Assembly (NCBI GenBank): GCA_037954235.1
Contig: JBBMOA010000021.1
Coordinates: forward strand, 10,302,501 to 10,366,500
Source of the DNA: Aulostomus chinensis
Taxonomy: Eukaryota; Chordata; Actinopteri; Syngnathiformes; Aulostomidae
Direction of reading: 5' to 3'
DNA: 64,000 nt
Part shown: positions 12,949-24,094 of the stretch, one piece after another
How the letters are laid out: each line of letters opens with the position of its first letter
Position numbering within the stretch: the stretch's first letter is position 1
Notes under the pieces: model-generated
Seen by the model: the letters and a program-made list of their open reading frames with translations, nothing else
Told to the model about the DNA's origin: nothing
The model's database searches: none
Translations under genes and position numbers: made by a program

Positions 12949-13133
12949 ACCAAAAAAAAAAAAAAAAAGGAAAAGGAGGGAAAAGTACTCTTACGGATGC
13001 GCACATGTATGAGTTGTATTATTGAGGGGAGAAGAAGAAGAAAGATGAAAAAGAAAAGAAGAGGAAGAAGGGAGAGGAGAGAAGTGGGAGGGATGGAAGA
13101 AGAAAATCAGTCCAAAGAAGGGGGAAATGGAGG
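12949..13133. repeat. Purine-rich (A/G) low-complexity tract
   Basis: The plus strand is strongly purine-biased, with many gaagaag and aaaagg phrases and few pyrimidines. The open frame through it (Lys/Glu/Arg-rich) is a composition artefact. Confidence 0.7.
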
Positions 13134-13864
13134 GCTGCCATATTATTAAGCGGGCGTCACAAACTTTTTCAAGAACTCTATTATTTTTTTCTAAAACAAA
13201 TAACTATAAAAAGTATGGCATCAGAGTGACACACACTTTAACCAAGGTTAACAATGTTTTAGAACTTTTGAAGGGAAAATATAAAGAAGATGAACACTGA
13301 GTAAAACAAAATAAATAAATAAAACGGATGTTGTGTTTAATAAACTCCAAAGCTGTGATGCCTGAGCCCGCAGATGATGTAATATAGTTTTAAGATCAAA
13401 TTTATAGTTAGGTCTGCATTTGCTTTCCGCTGCACTTTTTTAATTCACTCTGTAATTTTATGTATTTTATTCTTTTATTCAGCATTCTGAGTTTTGCTTT
13501 GTAATGTTCTTTATTTTTAACTTGATTTTGATACTCATTTAAGAAGCTGTACATCACTTTCAGCTGCAACTTTTGTATGAAAGTTAGTACACTAAAGAAA
13601 GTTTATTATTATCAGGGCCCGAGCAGCGACTGGCGCTGTGATATTTTATCTTATTGTTTTATATTTCACAGGTCTGATGAGAGTCCAAACCTGAAGACAA
13701 CCACAAGCCGTAATTAAGTCACTTAGCCACCTAGTGGAAGCAGGAAGTGCAGGAAGTGTCCTTCGTGCAAAATCCAAATTATCAACGGGTTTCATGACCT
13801 TCTGGCTCCACCAAACTGCTGCACATTATGACGTGCAAAAACTGCAGGCCGGCTAATTGTTATT

Positions 13865-14224
13865 ATGATCGGTAGTAGTCAAAGTAGTAGTAGTGGTAGA
13901 AGCAGTAGTAGTAGCAGTAGTAGAAGCAGTAGTAGTAGTTGTAGAAGCAGTAGTAGTAGTAGAAGCAGTAGTAGTAGCAGTAGTAGAAGCAGTAGTAGTA
14001 GAAGCAGTAGTAGTAGCAGTAGTAGTAGTAGTAGTAGTAGTAGAAGCAGTAGTAGTAGCAGTAGTAGTAGAAGCAGTAGTAGTAGCAGTAGTAGTAGTAG
14101 TAGAAGCAGTAGTAGTAGCAGTAGTAGTAGAAGCAGTAGTAGTAGTAGTAGTAGTAGTAGTAGAAGCAGTAGTAGTAGCAGTAGTAGTAGAAGCAGTAGT
14201 AGTAGTAGTAGTAGTAGTAGTAGT
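13865..14224. repeat. Trinucleotide array (AGT/AGC/AGA) with 60-bp higher-order unit
   Basis: 360 bp built from agt, agc and aga triplets. In the right half the order of the variant triplets repeats every 60 bp: 14101-14160 and 14161-14220 are identical, and 14041-14100 differs from them by one base. Several frames on both strands stay open through it, giving artefactual Ser/Arg, Val/Ala, Tyr and Thr homopolymer frames. Confidence 0.95.
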
Positions 14225-14679
14225 CATAGTATGTCACAATTTAAAACCATTAGCATTGATGGGAAGATGGATGTACAAAGTCGATATCATGAGGCCATGA
14301 AGGAAAGGAAAATCTCTACTTGTAAAAAATTGCTGCACAAAATTACCCATCAATTCCAAACATTTCAGAACATCATTCAAACAAACAAACAAACACAAAC
14401 ACCACTCGATTGTTTGAGTTATTCCAAAGCGCTTTTAAGCTCTAAATACGTAGGGTTTTTTTCTTCCTTTTGATATTTAGATGAATATCAGTGGATGTAA
14501 AGCAGCGGAATTAGCAGAGTTCTCGGTGGTTAGATCAAATGCAGCTGCCCTGGAGCTCCATGAGCTTCACTGTCACATTCAGTCTTAATGATGGATACTT
14601 CGCCTGAGATATTCAACCTCTGCATGTTTAACTGGCCGCTGAATGTTATCGAATAGAAACACAAGACTGTAAGGGGACT
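14225..14679. other. Gene-free stretch
   Basis: Unique sequence with a short (caaa)n at about 14378-14396. No gene signal. Confidence 0.5.
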
Positions 14680-14780
14680 TGTGTGTGTGTGTGTGCGTGT
14701 GTGTGCGTGTGTGTGTGCGCGCGTGTGTGTGTGTGCGTGTGTGTGTGTGTGGCGCGCGCGCGTGCGTGCGTGCGTGCGTG
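14680..14780. repeat. (TG)n/(GC)n/(TGCG)n alternating purine-pyrimidine tract
   Basis: GT units with CG interruptions, then gcgcgcgcgc and five gtgc-type units. Purine-pyrimidine alternation is unbroken over 14680-14751 and resumes at 14752. Confidence 0.9.
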
Positions 14781-15440
14781 GGTGAGGGGGGCTGTTATTG
14801 TCTGGCAACATCTCATTTGAGGGATCATAGGGAGCTTTGGGGAACAGCGTCAGTTCAACAAAAGTGTGACCGCAATTCAATCAAAATACAAAATGAAGGC
14901 AGTTTGGCCTTTGACCAAAAACAGATTGGAGGCAGGTATGTCATTAATTCTTATTGTTAATTTTCATCTGGCAGTACACTTCTTGTCTTAGGAAATTATT
15001 TTTTTTTCATTTACAAGTGCCAAAAAAACCTTTTAGCCGGCGCGGTACAGTGGGACATGTCGAGCTTGATCTGGATACAGTAGGAGGCCCGGCGAGACGG
15101 GAGGGCAGTAGGGTGGCGGTCGTGTTGTGAAGGCATGGTCCAAGTAGCTCTATTGTCTGCGTTTTTTGGAGTTTTTTTTTTTTCCACTGCAGATCTACAG
15201 GGGAACTCCATTCCTCCCTTTAACGACAAAGCGCCACCTGTTCTCATTTCATCTCTCCCGTCCTCCTCGCTGTGCCTCTTGGACCAGCGGTGAAGGGCAG
15301 ACGCCCAGGTACTTCGTGGAGAAATGGAGGCAAGTTTCCAATTCAAAATTATTCCCCATCCATTTCCTGATGGCAGCCACCTGTTCACTCACCCCCCCAC
15401 CCCACCCCACCCAACTCTTCCGAACACCAAACCTCATACT

Positions 15441-15472
<32 letters not shown>

Positions 15473-16063
15473 TCCTCTGGAGTGAGAGATGGGGCAGATT
15501 GCTGGAGGTTGTTAGTAGAATGTCACTGTCACAGGGGGGGTGAGAAAGACAGGAAGGAGCTTGGTTACTCTGTGTTAGATGACCACCGCCGCCGCTGCCG
15601 CCGCAACTGCCCCAACCTGCCAAATGTTCCAGATGTCACTCTTTTTAATGACATAATTAAGACTGAGCATGAAGACTCACACTTCCTGCATATTACTATG
15701 ACTGTAAATATCTGCCATTTGTAGTTTTTAAGCTGTCTGAAAGACTCCAACAGCTCAGCATTCCTGGGGAGAGAGAGAAAAAGGGGCGGAGGACTGTGAA
15801 TATAAATAATCACATCTTAATGACCCTCACATAACAAGGACTGCCTTGATAGATTATCAATCATATATCAAACTGACCGGCTTCTTCTTCCCTGACACCC
15901 TGCAGCTGAGGCCATCTGGAAGCACCCCTTTTTTTCTGGTAATTAACCGTCGTCGCTCTGCAAGAATCGAGACTACTCGCTCTTTTCCAGAAAGAGGCAA
16001 GTTTGTCTGTGTTCACAGCCAGAGCCACTCTGTTTGCTAAATTATTTTGCTTGGTATTTGTGT

Positions 16064-16107
<44 letters not shown>

Positions 16108-18349
16108 CGCGCGCGTGTAAAAGAGGGGAAATTTGAAGGAAGACCTTGATTTCAAAAGGAAAAAAAAGCTGTTCCAATCGAGGTACGGCAACGAAGTTCA
16201 ACAAATCTCGTCGCTGCTGATCACAATGAATAGTTGTTGTTTTTTTGTTGTTTTTTTTCAGTAGGGACCTGATAATGATGAAGGCAGTCCTTTCTCTAAC
16301 AGGGCTAATTGGGGTTCAGAGGCATCATCTAATGCATGATAGATGGAGGAGGAGAGGGTCTCAGTGGTGTATGGCACTGCTGGCATGAGATCACAAGCAT
16401 TAATAGAGCCGAACCTTTCACTCCGGGCTGAAAGACATCTGTTGCCAGCAGGTAACATGAGCTTTATCATTACCAGCTAGACCCACCGATGTTCTCCTGG
16501 CATGACAATTTAAAGCAATATATATGTTTGTTGGCTAATTCAAGCTGTCAACATCATCCCTGTTTTGTAAGTGAAAAATGGGTGCACCACGCAGTGCACC
16601 AGATGGCAGGAACGGATCATTAATCTGAGACAGCAGACATGAGATGGATGGATTCTCCAGAGTAAACAGTTTCAAACTCAGAGCCACGCTGAGATGAGGT
16701 TTCTTGCACAAATGAGCACTTTTGTCGATGTCGTGTCATCGAAAGAATGCAAACGTTGTCTGCTGGCTATTTGTGGGTTTATGGGTGTACGATATGATCC
16801 AAATAGAAATGAGAACTTGAGTCTGTTCTCGCACATGCGTCGGGTCTTTTAAGCGGAGAACGAATTCCGGGTGGGTTAAAAAGTAATAGTTCGAATTTTT
16901 CTTTTTGTCCTGCAGCGTTCCAGCGCTGAGGGGTGTCAAACTTGAGGGGGGGGGGGGGGGGGGGGAGTGGACAATCTGCTCTGTTTTTTGTGAATTAACG
17001 ACTTGATTATCTCATTCATTCAGGTAAAACAGGGGAAAAATGTGAAATTATCTCATAAATTGAGAAAAAAGGACTTTTTTGAAATTGAGAGTGCTTTACT
17101 TAAAAGAATGTTTTTTAGATCTGCTACTTTTCTTGAATGGTAGAAATATTCCTTTCTAAGAAAATGTTCTTTTTTAAATCACTTAAAAAAAAGAACTCAA
17201 GTTTTCCTGAATTAATAAAATCCTCTTACTTTAAAAACAAACACTCTTTTTAAGTCATTAACTCAGAGCGACCGGGCAGATTTTTTTTCCCAAGTAAATG
17301 CAGTAAGCTTCTGTATTCCAGCACATTTCAAGATAGTTTGTCCTTTCATTGTGTTTCATTCATACACGAGCTAGCATGGAAAGATAACGTGTTCTACTCT
17401 GTATGGAAGCATCCGCATTCCCTGATTCCATTTATTCTTTCCTCCGTTTGCTCATACAGGTATTTTTATACCACTTTTTTTAAGATTTTGGATTTTTTTT
17501 TTTTTTTTTTGACAAGTCACAGCTCATCCTCCAACACCAGACAAGATCTCTGGGTAAGTAGGCAACATCCTCTGGGCGAACATCACCATGTTTGCAGAAA
17601 AAGCCCAAACTGCTGAGATGCTGTGTCACATCAAGATTTATCGCCCACCCCCCCCCCCCCCCCCCCCCCCCCCCCGCACACACGCACACACACACCACTA
17701 CCACCACCACCAGCAAAGTGGGATCTCCCTCACTAAATCCTGATGAAAAGTATTTAAAATCTGCAAAAGACACAAAGATAAGTCCATTTTTCTGGTGGAA
17801 ACATCTCCATATGACGTGTGACTACCAGTGTGCGCCATGAATAAATCATTGTGAGTCGGGCAGAGAGTAAACAGTTGTGTATCTTCACCTCAGATGCCTA
17901 GAGAGCCTGTCAGACACAGCCGTTAACAAAGCCTACCCTCCTCATCGTCATGCAGGCCATGTTTAAGCAGATACATGCCCAAGCCTGACACGATTACACC
18001 CCCCCTCCCTCTCCCCAACCCACCACCATCTTCTCCCACACGACAGTACAGGAGCTGAGTGCCCATGGAGTCGACTAAGAGGGACATTAAAACTCAGGAC
18101 AGAAGCGATTTTTATCCCGTTTTTTTTGCAGGAGTTGCTGTTTTACTGTTTAACTGTCAAAACTGTTTGGATGGTGCAGCATCAGCCGCCTGTAACTACG
18201 GGAACTCCGCCTCCAAGCGTGCAGTATTAAACAAACAATGGTGCTTACGAAAGAAATATTTTAATGTGTCTGATATGCAGAAGAAAACCTAAAATGCCAC
18301 CTACGACTGCAGAGCACAACATAGTTGACAAGATGGGGGGGGGGAGACG
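14781..18349. other. Gene-free stretch with microsatellites and possible conserved noncoding DNA
   Basis: Simple repeats are (CA)n at 15441-15461, (TG)n ending in gcgcgcg at 16059-16117, a 20-base G run at 16946-16965, a T run at about 17490-17510 and a 28-base C run at 17648-17675. The segment 16255-16520 is unique and compositionally balanced, the kind of sequence that often proves conserved. No exon-like frame with splice sites was found. Confidence 0.4.
17648..17675. repeat. Poly(C)28 tract
   Basis: Uninterrupted run of cytosines followed by a CA-rich patch. Its length is likely to be unreliable in any assembly. Confidence 0.9.
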
Positions 18350-18369
18350 TTAAATTTAATACAGGCAGC

Positions 18370-18375
18370 TTTATT
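18370..18375 (-). promoter_or_regulatory. Candidate distal polyadenylation signal of SOCS6
   Basis: AATAAA on the minus strand (TTTATT on plus), 4 kb downstream of the SOCS6 stop codon. The choice among several hexamers in the 3' UTR is not certain. Confidence 0.35.
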
Positions 18376-19223
18376 ACAACTGTAAAAGATGCTTAAACAT
18401 GTTCCTTTCCACATTGAAAAATACACAAAAAAATGCAACTTTTTCAGAATATAGTTTATTTATAATTTATAATTGGCAGATACAAAAAACTCTTTTAACT
18501 GTATCCAAAATGTGCAATAAATCACTGTTGATTAAAAAAAAAATACAAAAAGACCGTCTACTTTGGAAAGTTGACAGCTGACAACCGATGTAAACTGGAG
18601 TGAACTAGTAATTCTACAGAGGGTTTATTTTTTTAACTAAATGGCTACTGATGCTCTTTCAACTGACTACAGTTAAAATGGCCAAACGTTTCTCTCCCAA
18701 GATGTTAACCAAAGTGTACATACATCTAAAAATTGGTGACATTCTATTTTCCCCCGTTGTTAAATACAAGAAAGGCAATCATATCCATAAGCAGCACAAA
18801 TGTGTATAACACATTAAAATGAAATAGTCTTCAAATTGTACCAACATGTGAGAGAAGGTAAACAAACAAACGAAAAGAGGAAGGGGGGGGGGGCATTTCC
18901 AAACATAATGTTGTAAACAGTCACCTTCACTCGAAGAGATGCACAAACAAAAAGAGAAAAAGAAGAATAGGATAGCTTGTTAAGTGCGGGAACAGCTGGA
19001 ATTCAAAAAACGTTTCAGCAGCCTGAACAAGCATCGACCTCTGGAATCAAAACACTGAAGACAATAATGCTTAATAATAATAAAGTATTTAGAAAAGTCA
19101 CAGCAGCAACGCCATTGCTGCTTGTCAAATAAAAAACAAAAAACGATGACAAATTAATACAATTTAAAAGTTGTTTCTTTTTCAAAAAAGACGAACATCT
19201 TACTTTCACATTTCAGCTGAATG

Positions 19224-19224
<1 letters not shown>

Positions 19225-19257
<33 letters not shown>
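19225..19257. repeat. (CA)n microsatellite
   Basis: About 16 CA units within the presumed SOCS6 3' UTR. Confidence 0.95.
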
Positions 19258-19259
<2 letters not shown>

Positions 19260-20659
19260 CCAAAATTGTTTTGTTTTGTTTTTTTTAAATTGAATTTACA
19301 TCCACATTCTTGTCATGATCCCATTTCCTTGACAGCCCGCGAGCGATAGCAGAGGCTTTGATATGATGCTGGTGCCTTTACCCTTTAGATCCCACAGAAA
19401 AGGACAAAAACCTAAACACTCATATGAACAGATGACGACGACCGCGTGACGAGAAAAGACATCCCAAGGACAACTTTAGGCAGGAGAGGATCCGAGCGTG
19501 TAAATGGAGAATATTCAAGTGCAAAAAATGGACCAATGGGAGTTCCTGTGACTCGAACCGCCAAGTACTGCCTCCAACGAGCGTACATTCCTGTTGTACA
19601 GCCCCATCCCCGCAGATGGCAAATGTCACAACAAAAAACTCGCTAAAGGATTGAGAAAGACAAATACGTTTCTCCGATGTCCAGCCGATTAAAAAAAACC
19701 TCCCTCTACACAGCCAAACACGGCCTAGCTCCTTCATTCCTATACAACTCAACTTAAGATGCTAAGACTTTTAAACATGCAACACCGTTCGACGTTCCTA
19801 TCTAACTTCTGCTTCGCTAACTTAATGGTTCAGACACCGACATTTCCAGCTAAAACTAAAACTAGAACTAACCGACCTACCCACGTCGTCTGAGAGACCA
19901 TTTCCAAATACTTTTTAAGGACACTGATGTCAAAAAAGATGCTCATTCATAATGTGAAAACACAATTCCCTGTCAAGGTATCCATATAAAGCACTTGCGT
20001 AGCATACTGTGTGCTCTTCCCTTTACTCTGGTACAAACAGCCCAGTAGAGAGACAATCTGGGATGGGATGCAGCTCTTTCGGGGGTGGGGGAGTGGGATG
20101 GGGGAGTGGGGGGGGCAATGGCAAAAAGAAATATACGCTTTTTTCTATTTAAAATGTCCTTCAAACCAAAATGATGATAGCGTGGTGCTGTGATGGAACT
20201 TGTGTCATAAGCTGAAACCCTGACATCACGCCAAGACGGCGATGAGGACTTAACCCTGGCTTTTCCAAATCCTTTTACCTAAGCGCACACCATTTTTGGG
20301 ATTCCTTTGATCTGGGTCCAAGTCATTGCTGGCATGGAGAGACTAAGAAACAGCCACTCGGATTCAGGTCAGGTGACTAGAGGTCTGTTTTTAAGTTATA
20401 AGGTATTTGTCTTATTATAGACTGCCTAAGGTAAATGCAATTGTGCAGCCTTTCACAACAACAAAGCCAAAATCTTTTTCGTCTTTTTTTTTTTTTAAAC
20501 CGTGACATCTTTTCTCATTTAGCTCAAGCAGAGTGCTGACAGTCTTGAAGCCTTTACTACATGCAGATACAAGCATTTAGATAGGAGACAGAGTTGTTCA
20601 GCCTGAGCTGCACTGCAGTGTTTTTTTGTAACATTCCTAATGCAGCAAGATTTACTTTC

Positions 20660-20934
20660 AAAAGGGGCCCTATTACGCTCATTTACAGCTCTATATTCGG
20701 GGACTCTACTCGAGAAGTTTTCCAGGATTCACAGTTGTTTAAAAAGTGGAGCAGATGACCGTATAAAAACTTCCACGACGAGCTGGCATCAGCTTGACGT
20801 GAGAGAAAACTACTACATCGTTTTCAGAATTTCTACTCGCAGGGAGTAATTCAACTGTTTTTTTCAGTCTTTGAAACTTACATACAAACTTATATAGGTC
20901 AGAAAATAAGGAAAAGCATAATAGGTCCCCTTTT
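20660..20934. mobile_element. MITE with 20-bp terminal inverted repeats
   Basis: The left end, 20660-20679 (aaaaggggccctattacgct), and the right end, 20915-20934, are inverted copies matching at 18 of 20 positions. The 275-bp body has no reading frame. Termini built around ggggNcctattaYgc are, from memory, frequent in teleost genomes and probably belong to a hAT-like family. I could not see a convincing target-site duplication. It sits inside the predicted SOCS6 3' UTR, so it may be transcribed. Confidence 0.7.
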
Positions 20935-22357
20935 AATGTCAACTTATTTTGTAAAAGATCTATACATCGACATAATGCTGTCAGTACAAACCCAGCCCCA
21001 CATGAAAAATCCAGCATCATCTGTACCTTTAGGCTTGCATATTATTTCATGGCTACATGCAGCCACAGAATTTAAAGCTTCTTTTCTGACTAAAATATTC
21101 AAAACCGCTGATCAAATGGCAAATCTTGGACAACTGTTGCTACGCTGACTTAGGTCACCCTCGCCACCGAAGAGGATTTATCAGATTTGATCATTTTTAT
21201 TCATGTGGTGTTTTAGTGTTACATCTTAATGTCTAGATTTTTCAGAGGTTTATGCATACTGAAGCACAAATTAATTTGTAATGTGTCATCTGCCACAGGA
21301 CAATGAAAGGAGATATTTAATGATGAAACGACATCCGCTGGATAAGTGGTTTTCGCAAGTAAATGCATCCAACTCATGTATAGTATGAACTCTGTTCTAT
21401 TTTGACATGTTCTGACAGATTCTGTAACATAATGCAAGAGAAAAAAAGAGAACTCCACCGATTTTACACTTCAAAGGCTGTTTTCATAAGTAGTATTTCT
21501 ACATATGTGGAAAATATTCTATGAAGTCTTTAGTACCAACAGTTGGAGCTGCATTCTGTCAGATAAACTGCTTCAAGTGATGTCATTCGAAGCAGGTTGG
21601 AGCTGAAGAATCTGTGTGTGCACACGCACACAGTTGGACAGAACAGACACCAAACCTCTGTAACCTCCTCATTTCTGCTGAGGCCAGCAGCTCCAGACTT
21701 AATTAGCTACTGCTAGCATTACGCTACAGAATCTCCCAACTAGTGCCAGAGGTCCAGTTGTATTTTGAGGGACCAGAACCAGGTCTGACTAGACGATTTC
21801 GGAGAAAAGGTTAAAGATTTCTCTCGTTTCTGCTGCATCGATTTTTGATCTTTCTTACAGTAGTGAAAAACAGATGGAGCTCTCTAAGATACTTGACCAT
21901 CTTGAAATCATCGGCGTGTAAAATTAAGTGGAGAAAACAATCGCGTCACCAATATTTTACTGTTGAAAATACCAAGCAATGTCAGAGTCACAACAGATCG
22001 TAGTTCTCCACAATGCTAAATTAAAATAAATTTGATTTTCTTGCACAAATGGGTTTCATCACTAAATACTTCCATTCATGCCTTAGGTCTGTACTTCTTG
22101 TATGCATTTGACCTCCGCTACACCACGTAACAGAGGATGTGTCGGTTGGCCAGTAAATCTGGAAGAAGAGTCTCCTAAAACCAACTGAAAGCCCCCAGAA
22201 CAGCGGACAAAAAGGACTGAAAGGCCCTGAACCCCTGGATTTGAATTAAGAGCCCCCAGAACCAAATGTCTCACAACTATGGTTGTCTGTAAACCTTGTT
22301 TGAATCTCTTGACTGAACCCAAAAGTGCAAATTGCTACCACTGTCCTGTGTGTGTCC

Positions 22358-23968
22358 TCAGTAGTGCTTCTCCTGCAGGTAATCTTTCATCTTGTTGGGT
22401 AAGGGGAGTTTCTGGATCAGGTCTATCCTTGTATATTGTCTAATGACAAAGCGACAAAGGTACTGCAGGGAGCGCACTTGCATAAACCGAGACACAGGGT
22501 TGGTTAGCCTGACAGGGTAAGTTGCTGACCCTGGTAAGCGAGACCTGGAATAACAAAACGCTCCGTTCTCCGAGTCTTTTATGGAGTGTTCAATCAAGTC
22601 AACAATGGACGTGTGTCCTTCCACGTCAGGCTGCTCATAGAAGCTGAAGCGCCCGTTGGAGTGTTCGATCCGGGTGTGGAGAGTTTTGCCCTGTGACCTG
22701 AAACTCAGGCTGAGCAGGTACCTGTCGTCTGAGCTATCTCTGACGAGGAATGAGCCATCAGCCAAGTTGACCAGTTTTTCCTCAGCCTCCCAGCGTGTGA
22801 TTGGGCCCCAGTACCAGCCCTGCCTCGCCAGCTTCTTTAGTTCCTCTGTCAGACTGGTTACAACCATGGGCCCACTACTCTGGACTGAGTCGTAAACGCG
22901 ACTGACCCCAGGAGCCGAATTCGGGTCGAAGTTGAGGTGGTGTCTTACTCTCTCAGCTACTTGGCTGTCTGAGGAGCTGAACCCTGAAAAAGTCCTGGGT
23001 ATATGTCCATTACTAGACATGGGCGGCAGGAGGGGAGAGAGGGGAGGCGGGACTTCTACTCTTGAGCTTTGGAGCATCACACCAGCAGAACTGATGAGAA
23101 GACTATTGACTGAAGTTTCCATGAAAAGGTCTGGTGATATCCCATTAACCAGTTCATGGTCTTCCTGGCCCAGGTCTGTGTGGAGGGACCCACTGTCTGC
23201 CTCAGCCACAACCTCCATAGGAGACGAGCCATCCAGGCAAAAGGGATGGGACCCTTCTGGGTACATTCCCTCATCTAAAGGCATTGTGTACTGGATGTAG
23301 TCTTGAGGCGTCAACCCAAGCACCACAGGCACGTCATTTTCATCAATGTTTAGATGCAGCTCGCCATTTTGTGGCTGCTGGAGATTCTTTAAGGATTCTG
23401 CTTGGTCCTGAAAGAGCCCTTCCATCTGAAAATCATGAAATTCTTTCCGGACACCATTCAAGTTGGGACTAGGGCTCGGAGAGTGAACCATGGCTTTAAC
23501 GTTTACCTCCATCTTGATACATGCCTCATCAGAGTTGACTGAGCGGAGAGGCCATGGTGATGGGCTATAATGGTGACTCCGTAGTGATGCAGATCTCAGA
23601 GGTCTCTGGGCTTTCACTTCATTGAAGCTAATGGGAACAGAAGAGGATGAGAAGGTGTCATCATCATCCACTGAGCCGATGGCAGAGGAGCCAGCTTTCA
23701 CCTTTGCCTTCTGCTTGGCAGACAGCCTTCTCTTTAGTGATCCCATCAGGCTCTCACTCTTTGAGCGGCCCTTATTCTGGCCACTTTTGTCCTCTTCGCC
23801 ACCAAGATCACAGCCTGAAAGGTCTTTGGTGTAGCAACCCCCAAAAAGTGACTCTTCCTTAGAAAACTCTGTGGTCACAGAGGGCTGCTGGAGCATGACA
23901 AAGTCACCCTCTTCTTTGCCCTTTATGCTGAGGGACTTGCGAATGGTCTTAAGGCTTATTTTCTTCAT
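22358..23968 (-). CDS. socs6: Suppressor of cytokine signalling 6 (SOCS6)
   Basis: SOCS6 is a cytoplasmic adaptor that binds phosphotyrosines (for example on receptor tyrosine kinases such as KIT) through its SH2 domain and recruits Elongin B/C-Cullin5 through its SOCS box, so that targets are ubiquitinated. The frame is complete, 536 residues in one exon, close to the 535 residues of mammalian SOCS6. It opens with MKKISLKTIRKS, the expected SOCS6 start. A long low-complexity N-terminal region follows (Lys/Arg- and Ser-rich near 65-115). The SH2 domain spans about 385-490, with the phosphotyrosine-binding arginine R410 in FLVRDSS. The SOCS box spans about 486-536, with BC box SLQYLC (500-505) and Cul5 motif LPLP (521-524). 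All key residues are present, so it should be functional. It is divergently oriented to RTTN. Confidence 0.97.
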   Translation of the reverse strand: MKKISLKTIRKSLSIKGKEEGDFVMLQQPSVTTEFSKEESLFGGCYTKDLSGCDLGGEEDKSGQNKGRSKSESLMGSLKRRLSAKQKAKVKAGSSAIGSVDDDDTFSSSSVPISFNEVKAQRPLRSASLRSHHYSPSPWPLRSVNSDEACIKMEVNVKAMVHSPSPSPNLNGVRKEFHDFQMEGLFQDQAESLKNLQQPQNGELHLNIDENDVPVVLGLTPQDYIQYTMPLDEGMYPEGSHPFCLDGSSPMEVVAEADSGSLHTDLGQEDHELVNGISPDLFMETSVNSLLISSAGVMLQSSRVEVPPPLSPLLPPMSSNGHIPRTFSGFSSSDSQVAERVRHHLNFDPNSAPGVSRVYDSVQSSGPMVVTSLTEELKKLARQGWYWGPITRWEAEEKLVNLADGSFLVRDSSDDRYLLSLSFRSQGKTLHTRIEHSNGRFSFYEQPDVEGHTSIVDLIEHSIKDSENGAFCYSRSRLPGSATYPVRLTNPVSRFMQVRSLQYLCRFVIRQYTRIDLIQKLPLPNKMKDYLQEKHY

Positions 23969-24094
23969 TCTGACAGGCCCTCAAAAGTGGGGGCATGGGA
24001 TGGCTCTCCTGGTGTCCTGATGAAAGTAATATCCACAATGTCCTCCCATCAGGCCACACAAAACCAGTCATGCATACAGTGGAGCCATCAATCC
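23969..24094 (-). other. SOCS6 coding-exon 5' UTR with splice acceptor
   Basis: On the minus strand a pyrimidine-rich acceptor (ttttcttttggcag) ends at 24095, so the coding exon begins at 24094, 126 bases before the start codon. Short upstream ATGs lie in this leader. Confidence 0.6.

Larger units (their letters stand above)
18350..22357 (-). other. socs6: Probable SOCS6 3' UTR
   Basis: This 4-kb stretch lies directly downstream of the SOCS6 stop codon. It holds no other gene and has several minus-strand AATAAA hexamers, the furthest at 18370-18375. Mammalian SOCS6 messages, as I recall, also carry a 3' UTR of several kilobases, so a single terminal exon is plausible. The far boundary is inferred, and nearer polyadenylation sites may also be used. 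A MITE (20660-20934) and a (CA)n repeat (19225-19257) lie inside. Confidence 0.4.

Noticed and set aside
13853..14473. Long open frames of poly-Ser/Arg, poly-Val/Ala, poly-Thr and poly-Tyr over the trinucleotide array
   Set aside because: They are open in several frames on both strands only because the triplets used contain no stop; there is no splice context or conserved flank.
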